Source: an uncultured Ignavibacteriota bacterium (GTDB lineage: Bacteria > Bacteroidota > Ignavibacteria > Tepidaquicellales > Tepidaquicellaceae). Taken from it: DNA of 13,286 nt. The DNA lies in contig CAIUQV010000218.1 in the NCBI GenBank assembly GCA_903901375.1, positions 1 through 13,286 on the forward strand. Reading direction: 5' to 3'. Under the pieces are notes generated by a model. That model made no database searches, was not told the origin of the DNA, and saw only the letters and a program-made list of their open reading frames with translations. Shown here one piece after another: positions 6,165-13,018 of the stretch (within the stretch, counting starts at the first letter, position 1; every line of letters starts with the position of its first letter). The position numbers and the translations under genes were made by a program.

Positions 6165-7157
6165 ATGTCACTAAAAATTGGTATTAATGGTTTTGGCAGA
6201 ATCGGACGCTTGGTTTTCAAAAGAATGATGCAAAAAGGCGGTTTTGACGTTGTTGCAATTAACGACTTAACAGACAATAAAACGCTCACTCATCTGTTAA
6301 AATATGATTCAGTCCACGGTAAATTCCCCGGAGAATTAGTTCCTACGGAAAAAGGATTTACCTTAAACGGTAAAGAAATTCTTATTACTTCGGAAAAAGA
6401 CCCTTCGAAACTGGAATGGGATAAAAAAGGCGTTGATTTAGTTATCGAATCTACAGGCGTTTTCTCCAGCAAGGAAAAACTTGCAATGCATCTTGCAGCA
6501 GGAGCTAAAAAAGTTATCCTTACTGCTCCGCCTAAAGATGACCTCGACGCTATCGTTGTACTGGGAGTTAATGACGATGTTCTTAAACCCGAACATAAGA
6601 TTATTTCGAATGCATCCTGTACTACAAACTGCCTCGCTCCGATGGTTAAAGTCCTCGACGAAAACTTCGGTATCGAAAAAGGTTTTATGAACACTATACA
6701 TTCATACACTAACGATCAGGTAATGCTCGACCAGCCGCATAAAGATTTAAGGCGTGCAAGAGCAGGCGCAGTGAACATTATTCCTACTACCACTGGTGCT
6801 GCAAAGGCAGTCGGCAAAGTTTTACCGCACCTTAAAGGTAAACTCGACGGATTCTCACTTAGGGTTCCTACACCTGACGGTTCCATCACAGACTTCACAG
6901 TGATTCTTAAAAAAGATGTAACAAAAGAAGAAGTAAACGCAGCTATGAAAAAAGCAGCGGATACAAACCTCAAGGGTATACTTGAATATACGGAAGACCC
7001 GATTGTTTCTTCCGATATCGTCGGAAACGACCACTCCTGTATCTTCGATGCACTTTCTACTATGGCTTTCGGAAGCCTCGTAAAAGTTATCGGATGGTAC
7101 GACAATGAATGGGGATACAGCTGCAGAGTTGTTGACTTAACCACAAAATTGTTGTAA
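6165..7157 (+). CDS. gap: Type I glyceraldehyde-3-phosphate dehydrogenase
   Basis: This 330-residue enzyme of glycolysis and gluconeogenesis converts glyceraldehyde 3-phosphate, NAD+ and phosphate to 1,3-bisphosphoglycerate in the cytoplasm. The N-terminal Rossmann fold begins KIGINGFGRIGRLVFKR (4-20), and AINDL (31-35), with Asp34, suggests NAD+ preference. The active site motif SNASCTTNC (148-156) places the catalytic Cys at 152, and the activating His is at 179 (TIHSYTNDQ). The C-terminus keeps WYDNEWGYSCR, which closes the active site. Length and motifs are complete. A perfect GGAGGT lies 5 bases before the ATG, the strongest ribosome binding site of any gene here and in line with high expression. 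It is transcribed alone, divergent from efp, and ends at a clear terminator. Confidence 0.97.
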   Translation: MSLKIGINGFGRIGRLVFKRMMQKGGFDVVAINDLTDNKTLTHLLKYDSVHGKFPGELVPTEKGFTLNGKEILITSEKDPSKLEWDKKGVDLVIESTGVFSSKEKLAMHLAAGAKKVILTAPPKDDLDAIVVLGVNDDVLKPEHKIISNASCTTNCLAPMVKVLDENFGIEKGFMNTIHSYTNDQVMLDQPHKDLRRARAGAVNIIPTTTGAAKAVGKVLPHLKGKLDGFSLRVPTPDGSITDFTVILKKDVTKEEVNAAMKKAADTNLKGILEYTEDPIVSSDIVGNDHSCIFDALSTMAFGSLVKVIGWYDNEWGYSCRVVDLTTKLL

Positions 7158-7194
7158 TTTTGTAAAACTTTTAATTAACTTTTTCACTACTTGC

Positions 7195-7222
7195 AAGCCG
7201 TCTGATATAAGACGGCTTTTTT
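7195..7222 (+). terminator. Intrinsic terminator after the GAPDH gene
   Basis: AAGCCGTCT (7195-7203) and AGACGGCTT (7210-7218) form a perfect nine-base-pair stem with a six-base loop, followed by a run of T to 7222. It lies 38 bases past the GAPDH stop and separates it from the next gene. Confidence 0.9.
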
Positions 7223-7270
7223 ATCTTCTGAAGCTCTCATAAATTATACTCCTCCGATGCGCTTCCAACC

Positions 7271-7303
7271 CGTATGCAATGCGTATGCAATGCGTAAAAA
7301 ACG
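7271..7303 (+). repeat. 11-bp tandem repeat CGTATGCAATG, two exact copies plus a decayed one
   Basis: CGTATGCAATG occurs at 7271-7281 and 7282-7292, then a diverged unit CGTAAAAAACG at 7293-7303. The pentamer ATGCG or ACGCG falls at 7257, 7279, 7290 and 7301, all separated by multiples of 11. It lies in the gene-free stretch 7223-7466 between the GAPDH terminator and the glycosyltransferase gene, where I see no other gene and no clear promoter. Confidence 0.7.
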
Positions 7304-7379
7304 CGTATTAATTACTCATTAGAACCTGTGTAACTCTACTCTGTTAGTACTCAATTTATATATTCTCAACTGCAAATTC

Positions 7380-7410
7380 CTCCGTACTCTCTCCGTACTC
7401 TCTCCGTGCA
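7380..7410 (+). repeat. 11-bp tandem repeat CTCCGTACTCT, two exact copies plus a partial one
   Basis: CTCCGTACTCT occurs at 7380-7390 and 7391-7401, followed by a partial unit CTCCGTGCA at 7402-7410. The unit is pyrimidine-rich and unlike the other 11-bp repeat 77 bases upstream, but has the same period. It ends 56 bases before the ATG of the next gene. Confidence 0.65.
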
Positions 7411-7466
7411 GAACATCAGTTATTTTAGGATTTAATCTTTACTTTCTTTTGTTGAAATTACGCCTT

Positions 7467-8921
7467 ATGGATGCCTTTAGGAAGAATACAGAACTGATTG
7501 TCCTCCTGTTTACTATTGCCATAGTAGCAGTCTGGCAGATATTTTTCATTTATCAGCTGCCGGACGGTGATACCGATGCCTATGCCCATTTCATAATCGC
7601 ACGAGACATCGTCAGAAATGGCAGTAATCTCAGCCTTCACTGGGTCTGGCTGCCCCTCTTTCACTACATCGGTGCTTTCTTTGTTTCCATTGGTTCTGAA
7701 ATGCAAACCCTCAGATATATAAACGTGATTGTGTGGAATGCAATCCCTGTTATCTTATATTTCTATATAAAAAAGAAAGAACCTCAGTCATTAATCGCTG
7801 TCTCAGCTGCAATGCTTGCCGCACTTTCTCCTATTGGAATTCTTATGGGTACCACCGCCCAGCCCGAACCTTTATTTGCTTTATTCATATTACTTATTGT
7901 TATAACACTCGAAAACAGAAAATACTTCTCTTCTGCAATAATTCTGTCTCTTGCCTGTATGCTGCGATACGAGGCCTGGGCAGTCCTTGCTGGCATTACT
8001 ATATATCTGCTTATCATCATAATCAAAGAACGTAAATTAAAAACTGCTTTATTCGGAAATACATATTCAGCTTTCTTAGTTATACTTCTTCCCGCTTTTA
8101 CAATTATTATCTGGACAATACTCCGGTATCTGTCAGACGGCAGCTGGTTCTTATTCCTTCACGGCACGCAGAAATTTGCTTCCGACGCTCTCAGGCAGAA
8201 TAATGAAATAGGAGGTGGAATAATTAATGTCATTAAAGATACATTTTTCTATGTTTTCTGGATACCGTTTATTTTCACAGGGGTAACTGTTTTGTTAGTA
8301 CCTGCCGGTTTCAAAAAGTTTTATTCGCAGAATAAAATAATGTTTGTAACAGGAACAGCCATTCTGTTATTTATAACTTTAAGCTGGATTTTAAAGGCAA
8401 ACCTTGGATTGAACAGACACTTCACTTCGATAATACCGTTTTATTCGCTTATGTCAGCATACGGATTATTCATTATTACAGAATACTTTAAAAAGTACAA
8501 AATACTAAAATCAGGAAAAGTTATCCCTGTTTTAGCGTTAGTTATCATACTTGTTTACTCTGTAATGTGGCTTTATATCTGGAGGAAAAATAACGAGGCT
8601 TCTTTCACTGAAAAAAAATCCGCCGCTGAATTTATTCGGCAGGTTTATAGTTCTGGTACTTCCGGCAAGTTTATGATTATAAGCAACGAGCCGGTAGTGG
8701 AAATTCTCAGTAAAATAGATTACAGATTGTTCGACCATTTCTGGATGGAAGAAAATCAGGAAACAGCCGATTACTTACTTAGCTTTAAAAAATCAGACAA
8801 GAGTTATTATATTATAGCAAATTCAAAACTTGGTTTATTCCTCAAAAGATTCGGTGATGTAATATATGAAACAAATAAAGATTCATCAATCGGCAATGGA
8901 GTAATCATAATAAAAGATTAA
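7467..8921 (+). CDS. Membrane GT-C type glycosyltransferase (PMT/ArnT-like)
   Basis: This protein of about 484 residues has many hydrophobic helices and a soluble C-terminal part of roughly 110 residues. After the first helix comes PDGDTDAYAH, an acidic first loop of the kind that carries the catalytic Asp in GT-C enzymes such as dolichyl- or polyprenyl-phosphate mannosyl- and arabinosyltransferases. HWVWLPLFHY and TTAQPEPLFALF further fit that group. Such enzymes take a sugar from a lipid carrier and place it on a lipid, glycan or protein outside the membrane. Donor and acceptor cannot be told here. The start is uncertain: I chose the ATG at 7467, but a TTG at 7449 would add six residues, and the frame stays open back to 7323 without ATG, GTG or TTG before 7449. 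No Shine-Dalgarno sequence is seen. It appears to be a single-gene unit. Confidence 0.75.
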   Translation: MDAFRKNTELIVLLFTIAIVAVWQIFFIYQLPDGDTDAYAHFIIARDIVRNGSNLSLHWVWLPLFHYIGAFFVSIGSEMQTLRYINVIVWNAIPVILYFYIKKKEPQSLIAVSAAMLAALSPIGILMGTTAQPEPLFALFILLIVITLENRKYFSSAIILSLACMLRYEAWAVLAGITIYLLIIIIKERKLKTALFGNTYSAFLVILLPAFTIIIWTILRYLSDGSWFLFLHGTQKFASDALRQNNEIGGGIINVIKDTFFYVFWIPFIFTGVTVLLVPAGFKKFYSQNKIMFVTGTAILLFITLSWILKANLGLNRHFTSIIPFYSLMSAYGLFIITEYFKKYKILKSGKVIPVLALVIILVYSVMWLYIWRKNNEASFTEKKSAAEFIRQVYSSGTSGKFMIISNEPVVEILSKIDYRLFDHFWMEENQETADYLLSFKKSDKSYYIIANSKLGLFLKRFGDVIYETNKDSSIGNGVIIIKD

Positions 8922-8991
8922 AACCCTCTTTTGAATCTATTTCAGGCTTAAAACTATTTAATCTTAATTATCCCTTGTATCATCCTTATGG

Positions 8992-9023
8992 TTTGATTTT
9001 TAACACTAAATCCTGTATTTTTG
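8992..9023 (+). promoter_or_regulatory. Bacteroidota-type promoter for tRNA-Val
   Basis: TTTG (8992-8995), a 20-base spacer and TATTTTTG (9016-9023) give a full match to the TTTG/TAnnTTTG promoter. The expected start is a few bases after 9027, about a dozen bases before the tRNA at 9042. This may also drive the livMGF genes by read-through, because no terminator is evident after the tRNA. Confidence 0.7.
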
Positions 9024-9041
9024 TTGTTTATTATTAATTCA

Positions 9042-9115
9042 GGGCGATTAGCTCAGCTGGTTAGAGCACCTCGTTTACACCGAGGGGGTCTGAGGTTCGA
9101 ATCCTTAATCGCCCA
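9042..9115 (+). tRNA. tRNA-Val, anticodon UAC
   Basis: A complete cloverleaf folds by eye. The acceptor stem GGGCGAT (9042-9048) pairs with ATCGCCC (9108-9114), and the D arm is GCTC/GAGC (9051-9067). The anticodon stem CCTCG/CGAGG (9069-9085) encloses loop TTTACAC with anticodon TAC at 9076-9078. The T arm is TGAGG/CCTTA around TTCGAAT (9096-9102). The discriminator is A at 9115. CCA is not encoded, so it must be added after transcription. It reads GUA valine codons and probably other GUN codons by wobble. Confidence 0.97.
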
Positions 9116-9217
9116 CTTATCAAGGAGGTTGCTGATTCTTGCGGTATGGGTCTTCAATCTTTTTTATTATAGAATACTTTATTACTTTTTAAATGATTTG
9201 AAAATTTAAACCGCTGG

Positions 9218-10249
9218 ATGAAGAGTAAGATTTATTTTCTTAGCACTGTTCTCGCAATATTTCTTATCAATCTTGTAAAAGATTCTATAGACCCTTATTA
9301 TTACACTATCCTTATTTACATCGGTATCAACATCATTCTCGCTTCAAGTTTAAATTTAATAAACGGTTTCACAGGTCAGTTTTCTCTCGGTCATGCAGGT
9401 TTTATGGCTATCGGTGGATATCTTTCGATTTCTATGTCCACTTACTTCGCACCTTTCTTTGCCGGTGTTTTCGGTACCGGAGTCTTTGGCGAAAATATGA
9501 CGTTCCTCACAGTTATGATTTCAGGCGGACTTGCAGCTGCTGCGATCGGTTTGCTTGTAGGCGTACCTTCTTTAAGGCTAAAAGGGGATTACCTTGCTAT
9601 TGTAACTCTCGGTTTCTCTGAAATCATTCGTGTACTTATTCAGGGTATGGATTTCATCGGTGCTTCGCAGGGTTTCAGGGGTGTATATCAGTACAGTAAC
9701 GGAGTTAAAAGTCTTCAGATGCTCGACAATACTCAGGATTCATTCATATTTTACGGAGTGCCTAAATACACAAACTTCTTCTGGACTTTCTTCATCGCTG
9801 CTTTCATCGTTTACTTTATTTACAATCTTATTAATTCTACTTACGGCAAAGGTTTTCTTGCCGTTAAAGATGACGAAGTTGCCGCTGAGTCTATGGGTAT
9901 AAACACTACTAAGTTTAAAGTCATCGCATTTGTCAGCGGTGCATTCTTTGCCGGTGCAGCCGGTGCACTTTACGGTCATTTCAATTTATACTTAAATCCC
10001 GAAGATTTTAATTTCCTTAAATCAATTGAAATAGTCGCAATCGTCATTCTCGGCGGTATGGGAAGTATTCCCGGTGTAATTATTGCCGCTGTTATTTTGA
10101 CTATTCTTCCTGAACTGTTAAGAGGTATTTCTGAATACAGAATGATTGTATATGCTTTACTGCTGATAGTAATGATGCTTACGAGACCTCAGGGAATATT
10201 CGGTGTTAAATTCAAATTTAAAAGAAAGAAAAAAGTTGAGTCTGCTTAA
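9218..10249 (+). CDS. livM: Branched-chain amino acid ABC transporter permease LivM
   Basis: This 343-residue inner membrane permease of the HAAT (hydrophobic amino acid) ABC family has about nine to ten hydrophobic segments. The family motif NLINGFTGQFSLGHAGFMAIGGYLS-like block is at 46-70 and LRLKGDYLAIVTLGFSEIIRV at 119-139. The cytoplasmic loop that docks the ATPases is AVKDDEVAAESMGINTT (215-231), followed by GAFFAGAAGALYGH (241-254) and a Lys-rich C-terminal tail. It would form half of the channel with LivH, with LivG and LivF as ATPases. The gene starts 102 bases after the tRNA with a weak ribosome binding site, and its 3' end overlaps livG. No livH or binding-protein gene is in the window. 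The true substrate could be another hydrophobic amino acid, a short amide or urea. Confidence 0.92.
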   Translation: MKSKIYFLSTVLAIFLINLVKDSIDPYYYTILIYIGINIILASSLNLINGFTGQFSLGHAGFMAIGGYLSISMSTYFAPFFAGVFGTGVFGENMTFLTVMISGGLAAAAIGLLVGVPSLRLKGDYLAIVTLGFSEIIRVLIQGMDFIGASQGFRGVYQYSNGVKSLQMLDNTQDSFIFYGVPKYTNFFWTFFIAAFIVYFIYNLINSTYGKGFLAVKDDEVAAESMGINTTKFKVIAFVSGAFFAGAAGALYGHFNLYLNPEDFNFLKSIEIVAIVILGGMGSIPGVIIAAVILTILPELLRGISEYRMIVYALLLIVMMLTRPQGIFGVKFKFKRKKKVESA

Positions 10250-11009
10250 GATAAATAACGTTACAATGAAGTTCGGAGGCCTTACGAGCATCGATGCTCT
10301 AGATGCCGAAGTGAACGACAACGAACTCGTAGGACTGATAGGTCCCAACGGTGCAGGCAAAACTACCGTGTTTAACGTTATCACGAGTGTGTATAAACCT
10401 ACATCTGGCGAAGTATTATTTCAGGATAAGTCATTAAAGAATTACAAAACTTTTCAGATTGCACATCTTGGTATCTGCAGAACATTTCAGAACATCAGGC
10501 TTTTTAAAAGTCTTAGCGTTAAAGACAACGTCAGAGTTTCATTCGGTGTGGGTTTAAAGTCAGGGTTTTATTCTTCGGTCTGGCAGATGAATAACTTTAG
10601 CAAAGAAGAAAAGGAAATTGATAGTAAGATTGACGAACTTCTTGAGTTGTTCAATCTTCACGACGTTAAAGATGAAGAGGCAATCTCACTGCCATACGGT
10701 GACCAACGCAAAGTTGAAATTGTAAGGGCACTGGCTACCAACCCAAAACTTTTATTGCTCGACGAACCTGCCGCAGGTATGAACCCGAGTGAGAAATCAG
10801 ACTTAATGAAACTTATAAGGGATGTTAAAGATAAATTCAAAATATCTATTCTGCTTATTGAACACGATATGAAAGTTGTGATGGGTATTTGTGAAAGGAT
10901 TTATGTACTTGAATACGGTAAGAAGATTGCCGAAGGTCTTCCTTCTGAAATTCAGAATAATGAAAAAGTTATAGAAGCTTATTTAGGAGATACTAAGACC
11001 CATGCTTAA
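10236..11009 (+). CDS. livG: Branched-chain amino acid ABC transporter ATPase LivG
   Basis: From the TTG at 10236 this is a 257-residue ATPase starting MSLLKINNVTMKFGG, the usual LivG beginning. Walker A is GPNGAGKTT (36-44), the Q-loop TFQNIRLF has Gln85, the signature is SLPYGDQ (151-157), Walker B is LLLLDE (172-177), and the switch His is H210 (LIEHDM). The signature departs from LSGGQ in a way common in LivG (L-x-Y-G-x-Q). The C-terminal tail IEAYLG is also typical. A GTG at 10203 would extend it by 11 residues (Asn/Lys/Arg-rich), but that extension reads the LivM Lys-rich tail in another frame and has no family match. The TTG start overlaps livM by 14 bases, which suggests coupled translation. 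Confidence 0.92.
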   Translation: MSLLKINNVTMKFGGLTSIDALDAEVNDNELVGLIGPNGAGKTTVFNVITSVYKPTSGEVLFQDKSLKNYKTFQIAHLGICRTFQNIRLFKSLSVKDNVRVSFGVGLKSGFYSSVWQMNNFSKEEKEIDSKIDELLELFNLHDVKDEEAISLPYGDQRKVEIVRALATNPKLLLLDEPAAGMNPSEKSDLMKLIRDVKDKFKISILLIEHDMKVVMGICERIYVLEYGKKIAEGLPSEIQNNEKVIEAYLGDTKTHA

Positions 11010-11709
11010 GATAGAAAACCTTGTTGTGAATTATGGTGCCATTCAGGCAATAAAAGGAATTAACGTCGAAGTTAAGCAGGGCGAAATAGTTACTCTGATT
11101 GGTGCAAACGGAGCTGGTAAATCAACTATACTCAGAACAATCTCATCAATCATTAAACCTGCATCCGGAAAGATTGCTTTCGATGGCAGGGATATTGCCG
11201 GTATGCCTCCGCATAAGATTGTAGAGCTTGGAGTCTCGCAGGCACCCGAAGGCAGAATGATTTTCTCCAACCTGTCTGTTCAGGAAAATCTTGATATGGG
11301 TGCATACACAAGAAAAGACAGGGATAATATAAAGTACGACCTTGAGCTTATTTTTACACTCTTTCCCAGACTGAAGGAAAGACTTAAACAGCCGGGCGGA
11401 ACTCTTAGCGGTGGCGAACAGCAGATGCTGGCAATATCGCGTGCACTTATGTCTAAGCCGAAACTTCTTCTGCTGGACGAACCTTCGCTCGGTATCGCTC
11501 CTATTCTCGTGAAGCAGATATTCGAGAAAATAAAAGCTCTAAAAGACGCAACAGGTCTTACAATTTTGCTCGTTGAACAGAATGCAAACCTTGCATTGTC
11601 AATCTCAAATTATGCTTACGTCCTTGAAACAGGAGACATAAAACTCGAGGGAGATGCGAAAGAATTAGCCAGCAATCCCGAAGTGAGGAAAGCTTATTTG
11701 GGCGAATAA
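11002..11709 (+). CDS. livF: Branched-chain amino acid ABC transporter ATPase LivF
   Basis: This 235-residue protein is the second ATPase of the Liv transporter. Walker A is GANGAGKS (34-41), the Q-loop region QAPEGRMIF (80-88) has the PEGR motif of LivF, the signature is LSGGEQQ (135-141), and Walker B is LLLLDE (155-160). The switch position reads LVEQN, with Gln193 where most ABC ATPases have His; this is the family norm for LivF and not a defect. It ends RKAYLGE. The ATG overlaps the livG stop by eight bases. The next gene starts 69 bases later, with a possible -7 element in between and no visible terminator. Confidence 0.94.
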   Translation: MLKIENLVVNYGAIQAIKGINVEVKQGEIVTLIGANGAGKSTILRTISSIIKPASGKIAFDGRDIAGMPPHKIVELGVSQAPEGRMIFSNLSVQENLDMGAYTRKDRDNIKYDLELIFTLFPRLKERLKQPGGTLSGGEQQMLAISRALMSKPKLLLLDEPSLGIAPILVKQIFEKIKALKDATGLTILLVEQNANLALSISNYAYVLETGDIKLEGDAKELASNPEVRKAYLGE

Positions 11710-11724
11710 TTGTTTTATTTTAAC

Positions 11725-11732
11725 TATTTTTG
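11725..11732 (+). promoter_or_regulatory. Possible -7 promoter element for the aminotransferase gene
   Basis: TATTTTTG matches TAnnTTTG and is identical to the tRNA promoter element at 9016-9023. It lies 46 bases before the aminotransferase ATG. The nearest upstream TTTG (11697-11700) is 24 bases away, four more than in the other promoters, so the -33 part is doubtful. Confidence 0.4.
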
Positions 11733-11778
11733 TAATACCTCTATAAATAATAAATTACCAAATTAAACATATAATTAT

Positions 11779-12939
11779 ATGGATTTGAAATTAGCAAAGA
11801 GAATGGGAAACCTCGGAACAGAAACTGCCTTTGAGGTTTTAGCAAAAGCAAAGAAATTAGAAGCAGAAGGTAAACATATTATTCACCTCGAAATCGGAGA
11901 ACCCGATTTTCCTACACCCGATAACATCAGCCAGGCAGCAATAAAATCTATTCAGGCTGGCGATACTCACTACACTCCGTCTAACGGAATTCTTCCTCTT
12001 AGAGAATCTATCGCAAGATATATGTCAAGAACAAGAGGTCTTGAATTTCACCCTGATGAAGTTGTGATGACTCCGGGCGGAAAGCCGATTATGTTCTATG
12101 CTATTATTGCTCTTGTTGATGAAGGTGATGAAGTTATCTATCCAAATCCGGGATTCCCGATTTATGAATCCATGATTAAGTTTATGGGCGGTAAACCCGT
12201 ACCTATTCCTTTAAAAGAAGATAAGGGCTTTGCTTTTGACCCTGAAGATTTACGCAAGTTAATAACTCCTAAAACAAAGTTATTAATCATCAATACCCCG
12301 CAGAATCCTACAGGCGGTATCTTAAAGAAAGAAGCCATTGAAAAGATTGCTGAAATAATAAAAGATAAAGATATCTGGGTTCTCAGCGATGAAATCTACA
12401 GTCGTCTTATTTTCACCGGAGATCATTTCAGCATCACACAGGTACCGGGATTCAAAGACAGAACAATCATTCTTGACGGTTTTTCAAAGTACTATGCTAT
12501 GACCGGCTGGAGAGCAGGTTTCGGCGTGATGAGCAAAGAACTCGCACCGCTAATTTCAAAGTTAATGACAAACAGCAATTCCTGTACGAATGCATTCGTT
12601 CAGAAGGGCTGTATAGAAGCTCTCGAAGGTCCGCAGGATTCCGTTGACCAGATGAAAGCAGAATTCCTTGCACGCAGAGACATCATCGTCGACGGTCTGA
12701 ATTCCGTTCCCGGTTTCTCTTGTATAGTCCCCGACGGAGCATTCTACGCATTCCCGAACATTACTAAGACAGGTTATACTTCAAGAGAACTGAATGACCA
12801 CTTACTCTACAAAGGAAACGTCGCAGCTTTATCAGGTACAGCTTTTGGCGAGTATGGCGAAGGTTACTTAAGGTTCTCTTACGCAAACTCCAGAGAAAAC
12901 ATCAAAGAAGCTATCAAGAGAATTAAGTCAGTATTATAA
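11779..12939 (+). CDS. Class I PLP-dependent aminotransferase (aspartate aminotransferase-like)
   Basis: This 386-residue cytoplasmic enzyme of fold type I, class I/II aminotransferases exchanges an amino group between an amino acid and a 2-oxoacid. HLEIGEPDFPTPDNI (36-50) and HYTPSNGILPLRESIA (64-79) are the N-terminal family motifs. PLP contacts are NTPQNPTGG (172-180), Asp204 and Tyr207 (LSDEIYSRLIF), and Lys237 in GFSKYYAMTGWRAGF, which forms the Schiff base, with Arg245. The C-terminal LRFSYANS supplies the Arg that binds the substrate carboxylate. GGKPIMFYAI (100-109) replaces the more usual GAKQALF. Substrate could be Asp, Ala, an aromatic or a branched-chain amino acid. Lying next to livMGF suggests amino acid metabolism, but the genes are 69 bases apart and may be separate units. 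No Shine-Dalgarno sequence. Confidence 0.9.
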   Translation: MDLKLAKRMGNLGTETAFEVLAKAKKLEAEGKHIIHLEIGEPDFPTPDNISQAAIKSIQAGDTHYTPSNGILPLRESIARYMSRTRGLEFHPDEVVMTPGGKPIMFYAIIALVDEGDEVIYPNPGFPIYESMIKFMGGKPVPIPLKEDKGFAFDPEDLRKLITPKTKLLIINTPQNPTGGILKKEAIEKIAEIIKDKDIWVLSDEIYSRLIFTGDHFSITQVPGFKDRTIILDGFSKYYAMTGWRAGFGVMSKELAPLISKLMTNSNSCTNAFVQKGCIEALEGPQDSVDQMKAEFLARRDIIVDGLNSVPGFSCIVPDGAFYAFPNITKTGYTSRELNDHLLYKGNVAALSGTAFGEYGEGYLRFSYANSRENIKEAIKRIKSVL

Positions 12940-12953
12940 TAAAGTATTAAATG

Positions 12954-12992
12954 AAACCCTCAGTCAGACACATAGTCCGGCTGAGGGTTTTT
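12954..12992 (+). terminator. Intrinsic terminator after the aminotransferase gene, possibly two-way
   Basis: AAACCCTCAG (12954-12963) pairs perfectly with CTGAGGGTTT (12981-12990) around a 17-base loop, and five T follow the GC part (12988-12992). It lies 14 bases past the aminotransferase stop and 26 bases beyond the end of the convergent minus-strand gene. On the minus strand the stem is followed by a weaker T-rich tract, so it may serve both genes. Confidence 0.85.
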
Positions 12993-13018
12993 CTATTTCA
13001 TGCTGTGACAAATGACCC

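Noticed and set aside
7271..7410. Short repeats considered as a CRISPR array
   Set aside because: Units are 11 bases, directly joined with no spacers, and no cas gene is near.
7323..7466. Open frame upstream of the glycosyltransferase ATG, which could extend it
   Set aside because: It has no ATG, GTG or TTG before 7449 and runs through an 11-bp tandem repeat, so it is more likely noncoding. Only the TTG at 7449 remains a fair alternative.
9122..9145. AAGGAGG just after the tRNA, looking like a strong ribosome binding site
   Set aside because: The first TTG follows it with no gap, the next ATG is 15 bases away and opens only eight codons, and livM starts about 90 bases further on. No small gene fits.
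9021..9209. A 62-codon open frame across the tRNA gene
   Set aside because: Its first half is the tRNA-Val sequence read as protein (GRLAQLVRAPRLHRGGLRFES is a well-known false translation of tRNA), so it is not a gene.
10203..10235. Upstream GTG start for livG
   Set aside because: The added 11 residues are the livM Lys-rich tail read in another frame, and the family N-terminus (MSLLKINNVTMKFGG) fits the TTG at 10236.
11574..11600. LivF has Gln where ABC ATPases have the switch His, seeming a defect
   Set aside because: LVEQN is the normal form in LivF proteins, so it is not a sign of inactivation.
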